A stretch of 11,132 nucleotides of DNA from Rhodothermales bacterium (GTDB lineage: Bacteria; Bacteroidota; Rhodothermia; Rhodothermales; UBA10348). The first letter of the stretch is position 1. Each line of letters opens with the position of its first letter. The stretch lies in contig JABDJZ010000601.1 of assembly GCA_013003255.1 (NCBI GenBank), forward strand, positions 1 to 11,132, read 5' to 3'. The notes below the pieces were generated by a model. That model made no database searches. It was given only the letters and a program-made list of their open reading frames with translations, and was not told the origin of the DNA. Positions 1 through 5,939 of the stretch are shown here, in pieces. The translations under genes were made by a program, and so were the position numbers.

Positions 1-566
1 GTGTTGGAGGTGGTCCTGGTCCGATCGGCGTCCACGAGATGAATCTCCGCATCCTGAACGCGGGCCTCGCGCAGGGTGACCTGCCGGCCATCCACATCTC
101 GCAGAACGCTGCCTTTGCCCCAATTGACCACGCCTGGAAGGCGGGTCGGCGAACGCTCATTCCGGAGGACATGCCGGAGGGCGAGGCCCCGCGGGTGTAT
201 TCGGACTATCTGGTCAATCGTACACCGGCATATTCGGTGAAAGGCGGGCTCTATGACGTCCTGTCGGAGAGCAAAGGGGACACGTACTCGGTCTCGACCA
301 TGGAAGCCCAGGAGGCATCGACCATGTTCAAGGAGACCGAAGGCATCGACGTGCTCTCACCGGCAGCCGTGGCCCTGGCGTCCATGCGGCAGGCCCTGGC
401 CGACGGCAGGGTGTCGCGAAAGGACTGCCTGCTGCTCAACGTCTCTGGTGGCGGCCGCGAGCGCCTGCGCCAGGAGCAGGAGTTGAAGGCCGTCAAACCA
501 ATGCTGGTGACAGGCAAGGCCGAGGCGGTCGAGGCCGGGCTTTCGGTGGTGGGGGCGAGGCCCTAG
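1..566 (+). CDS. PLP-dependent threonine synthase/cysteate synthase-like enzyme, C-terminal part (5' end outside window)
   Basis: The reading frame (codons from base 3) is open to the left edge, so the ATG at 39 is internal and the N-terminal half with the PLP lysine is missing. Just before that Met the frame reads GGGPGPIGVHE, which fits the glycine-rich loop that binds the PLP phosphate in fold-type II enzymes. Further on come RTPAYSVKGGLYDVL and, near the end, CLLLNVSGGGRERLR, which resemble the C-terminal part of threonine synthase-like cysteate synthases. Those enzymes make L-cysteate from O-phosphoserine and sulfite. In Bacteroidota-type bacteria cysteate feeds sulfonolipid (capnine) synthesis, which would suit a Salinibacter-like host. 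Threonine synthase or another beta-replacing enzyme remains possible because the catalytic half is not visible. The TAG stop shares the four bases CTAG with the stop of the convergent protease gene. Class is fairly sure; exact reaction is inference. Confidence 0.72.
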   Translation, partial: VGGGPGPIGVHEMNLRILNAGLAQGDLPAIHISQNAAFAPIDHAWKAGRRTLIPEDMPEGEAPRVYSDYLVNRTPAYSVKGGLYDVLSESKGDTYSVSTMEAQEASTMFKETEGIDVLSPAAVALASMRQALADGRVSRKDCLLLNVSGGGRERLRQEQELKAVKPMLVTGKAEAVEAGLSVVGARP

Positions 567-1567
567 CTCACACCCAGAATCCCGCGCTGCCAGGACTCCT
601 TTCCATGCACCCGTAGAAACGGGTCAAGCGCCATGCGTCCCACTGCCCCGATGCTGTCCTCGAGGTACTGCGTCTCGGCAATTCGGGCCTTCATGGCGTC
701 GTCAGGCTTTGGATCAAACCCGGCCTCGCGCATCATCAACATGCCCTTCGCCCGGATGGAGAGTTCAGCCTCAAGCCGCACCAGGCAAAGCATGTCAACG
801 AGCACCTCACCAGGGAAACGGGCCTTCAATTCGCTCAGGTACTCGCCGACCCGACTGTCCGACAGCACCCCGGTCTCCAAGAGGCGGATCACCTCTTGAT
901 CGGCATCGAATCCGTCAGTGATCCAAGCGCGGGTGGCGGCCTCACTCCGGCTGAAAATCACGCCCACCAGAACGGGCACTGACAGCGCAATCACGGCGGT
1001 TGAGATCAGCGGCGGGAGCACGAAGTGGTTGTAGGCGGAGTGGATGACGAAGGCGGCCACCAGTGCCGGAAGCAGACCGTGCCATGTAACGCGGCCCTTT
1101 CGCTCCTCCATCATCTTGGTCAGAATGGCGAAGACCGTGGTGGCGCCGCCATGCATGATGGCCGTCCCGAAGCCACGAACAATCCAGGTGGCCAGGTCAA
1201 AGTCACGCGTCGTAATCAGGTAGAGGTTCTCAACCACCGCAAACCCGGCGCCGACACCAAAGCCGAGAATCGCTGCATCGACCAGGAATCCGGCTCGATT
1301 CCGCCAGAGCAGGATTCCAATTACGCCGCCTTTTAAGATCTCCTCGATCAGTGGACCGGCGTACCGGGACAGTGCCAGGTCGGTAAGCGAGAGGGCCTCG
1401 CGAACGCCCGAGTTGGCAAAGTAGGCGAGCACGGCCGCGCCACATCCACCCACCAGCGCAGCACCCAGCGAACGCAGATTGACCAGTCGGTAGGGGTCCA
1501 CGGAGCGGAGAATCACCAGGAACAGGAGAACCGGGAGAAACGAGGCCGCGGCGTGGAGTCCTACCAT
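563..1567 (-). CDS. prsW: PrsW family intramembrane metalloprotease with C-terminal extension
   Basis: A 334-residue polytopic membrane protein. The PrsW hallmarks are present: EEILK at residues 75-79, a FxxxE motif (FAVVEN, 109-114), His139 in a membrane segment, and HSAYNH at 176-181. These acidic and histidine residues form the presumed metal site of this family. Hydrophobic segments lie at about 7-21, 33-50, 68-87, 95-117, 129-150, 164-182 and 187-206. In Bacillus, PrsW makes the first cut in the membrane anti-sigma factor RsiW, releasing SigW. Here the gene starts only 1 nt after the anti-sigma stop codon, in the sigma/anti-sigma operon, so that anti-sigma is the obvious candidate substrate. 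No Shine-Dalgarno is visible before the ATG, so translation probably depends on coupling. Residues about 207-334 form a soluble, charged, helix-rich extension absent from the roughly 220-residue Bacillus protein; its role is unknown. Family assignment is strong; the substrate is inferred. Confidence 0.88.
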   Translation of the reverse strand: MVGLHAAASFLPVLLFLVILRSVDPYRLVNLRSLGAALVGGCGAAVLAYFANSGVREALSLTDLALSRYAGPLIEEILKGGVIGILLWRNRAGFLVDAAILGFGVGAGFAVVENLYLITTRDFDLATWIVRGFGTAIMHGGATTVFAILTKMMEERKGRVTWHGLLPALVAAFVIHSAYNHFVLPPLISTAVIALSVPVLVGVIFSRSEAATRAWITDGFDADQEVIRLLETGVLSDSRVGEYLSELKARFPGEVLVDMLCLVRLEAELSIRAKGMLMMREAGFDPKPDDAMKARIAETQYLEDSIGAVGRMALDPFLRVHGKESWQRGILGVS

Positions 1568-1568
1568 G

Positions 1569-2288
1569 CTATTTGATTTCGATCGACTTCTTGGCGATCT
1601 CGCCCAACTCGGAGCGAAGGGTGGTCATCATGTCCCCGGATCCGGTCAGGCGAATCACATAGGCCTCATCGCGTCCGGGGAGCCCGAGCGGACGTTCGGC
1701 GCTGAGCGCGAATTCCTCGGAGGCCAAAGTGCCGGTGACTTCGATGTCGAGTATCAGATCAAGCGGGACGATGGCCTGGATCTGGCGGCCCGTCTCCGTT
1801 GGGGATATGATCAGTTCTGCGCTACCCACCGTGACCTCCTGGACGGCGTCAGGCGTGGAGACAATCGTTCCTGTCGCACCTTGAGGGTCAAAGTCGGCGA
1901 GTTGGAAGACGAAGATGGCTGCTACCGCCAGCATCGCGACGGCTGAAAAGGCATAGGCCAGACGAAAACGCGTCCCGAAGAATGAGCCGCGTGCCGTTGA
2001 CGCGCGATCTGCAGCACGCCCCGCAGAACGCGCCGCCAGGGAGGCCGCACTCATCTCGGGCTGCGGAATGGCCGCCATCACGCGGTTGGTGAAGTCCGCC
2101 GAGGGATCCTGCAAGGGCATGCCCTTGACCAGCCCCACCATCTGATGGTAGGCCTCGGCGTGCTCGGCCAGGGATGCATCGGCAGCCAAAAGGTCCTTCA
2201 GTTCCTGCGCCTCGGCATCGCTGATGACGCCGTCAATCTGGCCCTGGATGAGGGTCTCGAAACGGTCGACTGTGTTTGCGTCGCTCAT
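1569..2288 (-). CDS. Membrane-anchored anti-sigma factor for the adjacent ECF sigma factor
   Basis: The 239-residue protein has three parts: a cytoplasmic helical region of about 105 residues that looks like an anti-sigma domain (DRFETLIQGQIDGVIS, then a leucine- and alanine-rich helix), one transmembrane helix at about 110-130, and an extracytoplasmic domain of about 105 residues. The ATG at 2288 is chosen because it overlaps the sigma stop codon (ATGA) and has a strong GGAGGT Shine-Dalgarno 5 nt upstream; a longer open frame extends into the sigma gene but is only its shadow. The usual zinc-binding HxxxCxxC is absent: the corresponding HAEAYHQ has no cysteine and the whole protein contains none, so it would be a zinc-free anti-sigma. 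By position it should hold the sigma factor at the membrane until PrsW cuts it. The C-terminal domain is not recognised and may sense envelope state. Role is inferred from architecture and context. Confidence 0.83.
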   Translation of the reverse strand: MSDANTVDRFETLIQGQIDGVISDAEAQELKDLLAADASLAEHAEAYHQMVGLVKGMPLQDPSADFTNRVMAAIPQPEMSAASLAARSAGRAADRASTARGSFFGTRFRLAYAFSAVAMLAVAAIFVFQLADFDPQGATGTIVSTPDAVQEVTVGSAELIISPTETGRQIQAIVPLDLILDIEVTGTLASEEFALSAERPLGLPGRDEAYVIRLTGSGDMMTTLRSELGEIAKKSIEIK

Positions 2289-2854
2289 GCCAGACCTCCG
2301 GTCGGGGTGATGCCGCGCTGACGGCAGATCTCGCAGAGGCGACGACGAGCCGTGAACAGCCGCGACTTGACGGTCTTGATCGGGATCTCGAACACGTAGC
2401 CGAGGTCCCGATAGGGCATTTCCTGATAGTGCCGAAGCAGAATCAGTGCCCGATCCTCGGGCGTGAGATCCATCATGGCCTCGCCAATCCGGTCCTCCAG
2501 ATCGGCATCGGTGGTGGCCTTGGTGGCCTCTTCGGGTTGCGAGACCAGCATGGACTCGTGCAACTCGGTGGTTTCGCGGCGACCGCGGATGCGGTTCAGG
2601 GATTCGTTGACCGTCATGCGATAGATCCAACTGAAGAACTTGTACTCGGGCTTGTAGGACCCGAGACGTTCATAGGCTCGAATGAATACGCACTGAGCCG
2701 CATCCTCTGCGTCATCCCGGTTCTTGAGCATCTGCAGCGCGACATTGAAAATGACGCGCTTGTGGCGGTCCACGAGAACGCCGAAGGCATTCCGGTCACC
2801 GGCCAGGCACTCTTGAACGATTTCTGCATCGGTTGCGTCCGTACGACTTTTCAT
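2285..2854 (-). CDS. RNA polymerase ECF (sigma-70 family) sigma factor
   Basis: A 189-residue, two-domain ECF sigma factor. Region 2 spans about residues 22-92, with DAEDAAQCVFIRAYERL in the helix that binds core polymerase and FFSWIYRMTVNESLNRIR in the part that recognises the -10 element. A variable linker follows. Region 4 is at about 122-175, with TPEDRALILLRHYQEMPYRDL and the recognition helix IKTVKSRLFTARRRL that reads the -35 element. I prefer the ATG at 2854; an in-frame TTG directly before it would add one residue. No Shine-Dalgarno is visible upstream. The stop codon overlaps the anti-sigma start, which points to co-translation in balanced amounts. It directs transcription of an unknown regulon, and ECF sigma factors often also activate their own operon. 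Family assignment is very strong; the inducing signal is unknown. Confidence 0.95.
   Translation of the reverse strand: MKSRTDATDAEIVQECLAGDRNAFGVLVDRHKRVIFNVALQMLKNRDDAEDAAQCVFIRAYERLGSYKPEYKFFSWIYRMTVNESLNRIRGRRETTELHESMLVSQPEEATKATTDADLEDRIGEAMMDLTPEDRALILLRHYQEMPYRDLGYVFEIPIKTVKSRLFTARRRLCEICRQRGITPTGGLA
2294..2299 (-). promoter_or_regulatory. Shine-Dalgarno GGAGGT of the anti-sigma gene
   Basis: Read on the minus strand, GGAGGT lies 5 nt before the ATG at 2288, inside the last codons of the sigma gene. It decides the anti-sigma start over the longer open frame. It stands out because the neighbouring sigma, STAS and PrsW genes show no such site. Confidence 0.75.
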
Positions 2855-2883
2855 CAACTACACGGTTGGTGAGCAGGAGTTGG

Positions 2884-2904
2884 AAAACGAAACTTCAGGT
2901 TTCG
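2884..2904 (-). terminator. Stem-loop plus T4, possible attenuator between STAS and sigma genes
   Basis: On the minus strand the sequence is CGAAAC, a 5-nt loop CTGAA, GTTTCG, then TTTT. The 6-bp arms match perfectly. It begins 9 nt after the STAS stop codon (2914) and ends about 30 nt before the sigma start. It has the form of a weak intrinsic terminator or attenuator and could partly uncouple the RsbW/STAS pair from the sigma/anti-sigma/PrsW genes. Only three of the six pairs are G-C and the T run is short, so termination may be inefficient or absent. Confidence 0.4.
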
Positions 2905-2913
2905 AAGAGGCCA

Positions 2914-3198
2914 TCAGGAGATCTTGAACACGCTGTCGAATCCGGCCAGGTCAAAGACCATCCGGACGTGGGGCGTCATGCCCTGGAGGACAATCTCCCC
3001 ACCGGACTCCCAGAGCCGCTGCTGGGTGGCCAAGAGGACTTTGAGGCCGGCACTCGAAATGTACTCCAGCCCGGCAAAGTCCACGGTGCAGGTCCCTGTC
3101 AGAGCATCCATGACTTCATGAGCGGCATCGGCCTGCGAAGCGTCCATGCGCCCCTTGAGAAGCACAGTGGATTCGTCGGCCTTGGAAATCTCGAGCAT
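2914..3198 (-). CDS. STAS domain anti-anti-sigma factor (RsbV/SpoIIAA-like)
   Basis: A 94-residue single STAS domain, the usual length for anti-sigma factor antagonists. It shows the beta-strand opening MLEISKADESTVLLKGRMDA and the central DFAGLEYISSAGLKVLL at residues 40-56. The serines at 48-49 sit where RsbV/SpoIIAA proteins are phosphorylated by their partner kinase. When unphosphorylated, such proteins bind the RsbW-type kinase and free its sigma factor or other target. The gene starts 3 nt after the stop of the RsbW-like gene, so the two are almost certainly co-translated partners. No Shine-Dalgarno is seen before the ATG. The phosphatase (PP2C/RsbU type) that would reset the switch is not in this window. 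Family assignment is strong. Confidence 0.92.
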   Translation of the reverse strand: MLEISKADESTVLLKGRMDASQADAAHEVMDALTGTCTVDFAGLEYISSAGLKVLLATQQRLWESGGEIVLQGMTPHVRMVFDLAGFDSVFKIS

Positions 3199-3201
3199 CG
3201 G

Positions 3202-3597
3202 TCAGCGGTATTTGACGATCCGGATGTCAGTCACCCGGTCCTTGTGATCATAGTGGAATTCGTCCATCATTTTCTGGACGAGATGAAGGCCCAGGCCGCC
3301 GGGCGTGCGCTCATGCAACGACGCCGAGGTGTCAACCTGCCGATCCTCGGTCACATCGAACGGCGCCGAGTCCCGATCCAGAAGGCGTATCTGTACACGC
3401 TCCGGCCCGCCGGTGCACTCTATTTCGATGGCGCCGCCTTCGGCGTTGTACTTGACCATATTGGTGAAGAGCTCCTCCACGGCCATCGTCAATGGGAACG
3501 AAAGGCTCGGACCCAACTCCTGTTGGGCGGAGAAGGCATCCATCAGGTTGAACACCCGGGTCAATTCTGCGAAATCACGTCCGAAGGTCTGCTGCAA
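3202..3597 (-). CDS. RsbW-like ATP-binding anti-sigma regulatory factor (serine kinase)
   Basis: A 131-residue protein with the GHKL-type ATPase fold of RsbW/SpoIIAB proteins. The N box is EELFTNMVKYN (residues 41-51), the G1 region is LDRDSAPFD (73-81), and the G2 box is TPGGLGLHLV (98-107). In the family these bind ATP and phosphorylate the STAS partner serine. The conserved glycine of G1 appears to be Ser77, a modest departure. The start is uncertain: the frame has no ATG upstream and runs open to 3690, and the TTG at 3597 is the best candidate because homologous structure begins at once after it. This is the first gene of the minus-strand cluster and lies next to its STAS partner. Whether it also binds the ECF sigma factor downstream is unknown; RsbW-type proteins normally act on sigma-B-like factors or other proteins. 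Confidence 0.87.
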   Translation of the reverse strand: MQQTFGRDFAELTRVFNLMDAFSAQQELGPSLSFPLTMAVEELFTNMVKYNAEGGAIEIECTGGPERVQIRLLDRDSAPFDVTEDRQVDTSASLHERTPGGLGLHLVQKMMDEFHYDHKDRVTDIRIVKYR

Positions 3598-3724
3598 CTG
3601 AGGGCCTGTTGGGTGCCGAAAGATGGGGCCGCCCCGACAAAGGGTGCAACCCGGTCCAACCCTCCGATTGCAGGGGTGTAGTTTGGGTATTCAATCCTCC
3701 CCGCGGATCCGGTCCGCCCCATTC
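3598..3724. promoter_or_regulatory. Divergent intergenic region between RsbW-like and type IX cargo genes
   Basis: These 127 bases must hold the promoters of both divergent transcription units. I see no convincing -35/-10 pair in either direction. On the plus strand TAGTTTGG (3679-3686) is close to, but one base short of, the Bacteroidota -7 element TAnnTTTG, with no matching upstream TTTG at the right distance. Two inverted repeats are visible: GGGGC-C-GCCCC at 3625-3635 and GCGGA-TCCGG-TCCGC at 3703-3717. The second ends 7 nt before the ATG of the plus-strand gene and could fold over its start in the mRNA. Confidence 0.4.
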
Positions 3725-5278
3725 ATGTCAAGATTCCAGCGCCGTCGCAGACGCATACTCATCGCCACCGGTTTGTCGACCGTGGTCCTGCTTGCCGTGG
3801 TCTCGATCTGGGCGGGGCAGGCAGGGCTTCTGACGCTGGACTCGGCGGGTACGATGGGCGCCTCATCCCGACTGGGAGTGGGAACGGTAGACGCCGGATG
3901 GCGCGGTGCCGTGCTGGCCGGAGAACGCGAAGGGACGCTGGATCTGGCCTTTGCAATGGACTTTGAGGTCTTCAATCCGGTCACGGAAGACCGCCCGGCG
4001 CGGTTCGAACTGTTCTTCTCGCGGGACCGGGAATTCAGTCGCGAAGAAGACTGCCGACTCAGTGACGCATCAATCGTGATTCCGGGCGCCGGTCGAACGA
4101 CAGTCTCGCTTCAGGAGACGGCCCATCTGGTGGATTGCCTGGACGCGGGCCCCTGGCATGCTGCAGCCTATGACGTGTCCAGCGATTCCTGGATCGAAGT
4201 GCCGGAGCCCTTCAATGTCCGAAGCGGCGAAGCCCGTCTGGCAGTCGCCGGTGTCCCGGCCGAGGTCGGGTTTGGTCAGAGCATCAATCTGGACCTTCAG
4301 GTCTGGCGCGCGTCAGGGAGCTTCGGCACAGAAGGCCTTTGGGATCACCCCGTCGACGTATGGTTGCGAAACGGGGACACCCTATGCCTGGCCGAGGTCG
4401 CCCCGCTGACCATGCCCCGTGATGCCGTAAGCCGTGCGGCAGGCATGGCGGTGGCTGAACAGGTGCCCATGTCCATCGATCCCCGGAAAGCACAGTCGGT
4501 CGAATCACTCGGCAGCTACCCGGATCCGTTTGCCGAGACCTCCCCGCATCGAATCCGCCGCGACGAGGTCAGCCTGGGCGGGCGGTGCCGGGTTACGGAA
4601 GGAGAATGGCAGGTGGTGGCGGGTCCTTCGGAGCGGAGTCTGCGCACCGTTGAGACTGTCTACGTGCACGCAGTACCGCTGCAGATTGACGATTCGCCGA
4701 TGGTCATCACGGTGACCGAGGGTGAGGCCGGCTATGCCGAACGACGGGTGCGCAACCCTGGCAATCGTGACATCCGCTGGTCATCACGCGCGTCGGATGG
4801 ATTTGGGGGCGACTGGATGGTGGGCATGGACAACCAGCGCATCCGCGGCGGCCGAACGGCAGACGTCCGATTCACGGTCTCGGCCCGCGGACTCGAGCCG
4901 GGGCGCTACAACGGTGAGTACGTGTTCGCTGCCAACGACTACTATCAAACCCAGGTCAGCATTCCCGTGGAACTGGTGGTGCTTCCGTCCAGAAACCGCG
5001 CCGATGACGTGCCCGGGTCTGAGTTCACGGTGAGCAACTACCCGAATCCCTTCAGTGGACGGACCACGATTCAGCTGGAGATCGGTCGCGAAGGCGCCTT
5101 CCGGCTGGCCGTGTTTGACGTGCAGGGACGCGAAGTCCGCCTGTTGCTGGACGAGTGGCTGCCGCAGGGGCGCCGCGAGGTGACCTTTGACGCCGAGAGC
5201 CTCCCGGCCGGGACGTATCTCTACCGTCTGTCAGGCGAGGGTGTGGCCACCACGGGCACGATGTCGCTGATTCGGTAG
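3725..5278 (+). CDS. Secreted protein with C-terminal type IX secretion (Por) sorting domain
   Basis: A 517-residue exported protein. The N-terminus has a run of arginines (residues 4-10), then a hydrophobic segment (11-35) that acts as signal peptide or anchor; this is why I choose the ATG at 3725 over 3623, which would bury that segment. The middle (about 60-320) is beta-rich, contains four cysteines (110, 138, 221, 288) that could form disulfides, and is not recognised. Residues about 325-420 resemble a BACON/ASH-like Ig fold, ending GLEPGRYNGEYVFAANDYY. Residues about 436-517 are a Por-type sorting domain: SNYPNPFSG, then LAVFDVQGREV and LPAGTYLYRLSG. Such domains send proteins through the type IX system and are usually cleaved on surface attachment. 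No enzyme motif was found. No Shine-Dalgarno precedes the start. Convergent with the CDGSH gene, 10 nt apart. Confidence 0.85.
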   Translation: MSRFQRRRRRILIATGLSTVVLLAVVSIWAGQAGLLTLDSAGTMGASSRLGVGTVDAGWRGAVLAGEREGTLDLAFAMDFEVFNPVTEDRPARFELFFSRDREFSREEDCRLSDASIVIPGAGRTTVSLQETAHLVDCLDAGPWHAAAYDVSSDSWIEVPEPFNVRSGEARLAVAGVPAEVGFGQSINLDLQVWRASGSFGTEGLWDHPVDVWLRNGDTLCLAEVAPLTMPRDAVSRAAGMAVAEQVPMSIDPRKAQSVESLGSYPDPFAETSPHRIRRDEVSLGGRCRVTEGEWQVVAGPSERSLRTVETVYVHAVPLQIDDSPMVITVTEGEAGYAERRVRNPGNRDIRWSSRASDGFGGDWMVGMDNQRIRGGRTADVRFTVSARGLEPGRYNGEYVFAANDYYQTQVSIPVELVVLPSRNRADDVPGSEFTVSNYPNPFSGRTTIQLEIGREGAFRLAVFDVQGREVRLLLDEWLPQGRREVTFDAESLPAGTYLYRLSGEGVATTGTMSLIR

Positions 5279-5291
5279 GCGGGACCACCTA
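5276..5291. repeat. Imperfect palindrome spanning two convergent stop codons
   Basis: TAGGCGGGACCACCTA reads as TAGG-x-GG / CC-x-CCTA around a 2-nt centre, with one mismatch. It contains the TAG of the type IX cargo gene and, on the other strand, the TAG of the CDGSH gene. It could form a small hairpin at both 3' ends, but there is no T run on either side, so I do not call it a terminator. Confidence 0.3.
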
Positions 5292-5939
5292 GTCCGACTT
5301 GAACCCGGCCGCCTTGTGCGTGCCATCACAGAAGGGCTTGTTGGCCGACTTTCCGCACCGGCAGAGCGCCGCTTTCGATCCTTCCCAGGCCACGCGCCCG
5401 GGACCGGTCACGAGACGGAAGTTGCCTGCCAGCAGGAGCGGGCCGTCCTTGGCCAGCTTGACCGAGAGTGGACCGCCAGTGCCTTCCGCTCCGGGCGAAG
5501 CGTTCCCCACGGCACCGGAATCGGCAAACTCCGCGTTGGCATGGCTGCCGTCGCAGAAGGGCTTCTTCGACGATTCGCCGCAGCGGCAGAGCGCCGCCCG
5601 AAACGACACGCCCTCCATGTTCTCGCCGGCGCCTTCGATTTCCAGATCTCCGCTGAGGTACAGGGGACCGTCGTTGGCGATCACGACGGTGTTGACGTCC
5701 GGCGCTGACTCCTGCGGCCCGCCGTCCTTGCGAACGTACGTCATGGCTCCCGTTGGGCAGCGTTCGCAGACCTCGGCGGCCTCCTCGGCGGGGCCGGCAT
5801 CGGGCATGGCCCAGGGCTTGCGCCCTTTCTCGAATACCTCGCTGTGGGCCCGCACGCACTCCTCGACGTGGATGCAGAGTCTGCCATCCCAGAAAACGTC
5901 GATGTCCGTGCCGGTGCTTGCGTGAGGTTTGTTCGCCAT
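5289..5939 (-). CDS. Iron-sulfur protein: divergent ferredoxin-like (Fer4_19) domain plus two CDGSH domains
   Basis: A 216-residue soluble protein with no signal peptide. Residues about 12-72 form a divergent mono-cluster ferredoxin-like domain (Fer4_19 type) with cysteines 22, 28, 58 and 61 in LCIHVEEC and CERCPTG. Two CDGSH domains follow, each with the C-x-C-x2-S-x3-P-x-C-D-G-[ST]-H motif: Cys118, Cys120, Cys129, His133, and Cys193, Cys195, Cys204, His208. In the family, three Cys and one His hold a redox-active, labile 2Fe-2S cluster. The two halves (starting DGPLYLSG and DGPLLLAG) clearly arose by duplication, so the protein could carry three clusters. Likely an electron-transfer or cluster-transfer/sensing protein in the cytoplasm; the partner is unknown. 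The ATG at 5939 begins the first domain; a longer open frame upstream lacks homologous features. No Shine-Dalgarno is seen. Divergent from the transport operon. Confidence 0.9.
   Translation of the reverse strand: MANKPHASTGTDIDVFWDGRLCIHVEECVRAHSEVFEKGRKPWAMPDAGPAEEAAEVCERCPTGAMTYVRKDGGPQESAPDVNTVVIANDGPLYLSGDLEIEGAGENMEGVSFRAALCRCGESSKKPFCDGSHANAEFADSGAVGNASPGAEGTGGPLSVKLAKDGPLLLAGNFRLVTGPGRVAWEGSKAALCRCGKSANKPFCDGTHKAAGFKSD

Noticed and set aside
39..41. ATG at 39 as a true start of the first gene
   Set aside because: The frame is open to the left edge and encodes a glycine-rich cofactor loop before this Met, so the gene is cut by the window.
2289..2630. Upstream extension of the anti-sigma frame
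   Set aside because: It overlaps region 4 of the sigma gene and reads as His/Arg-rich nonsense; the ATG at 2288 has a strong Shine-Dalgarno and the ATGA overlap.
2833..3681. Plus-strand open frame of 282 codons
   Set aside because: It is antisense to the STAS and RsbW-like genes, both of which have clear family motifs on the other strand.
3668..3693. Possible sigma-70 promoter TTGCAG...TATTCA
   Set aside because: The spacing is only 14 nt, too short for a standard promoter, and the hexamers are poor matches.
3623..3724. Earlier ATG for the type IX cargo gene
   Set aside because: It would add 34 polar residues before the signal/anchor segment and occupy most of the divergent promoter region.
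4241..4290. Idea that SYPDPFAE (residues 264-271 of the type IX cargo) is a second sorting-domain copy
   Set aside because: It only resembles NYPNPFS by chance; the strands and the LPAGTYLYRL end of the sorting domain do not follow it.
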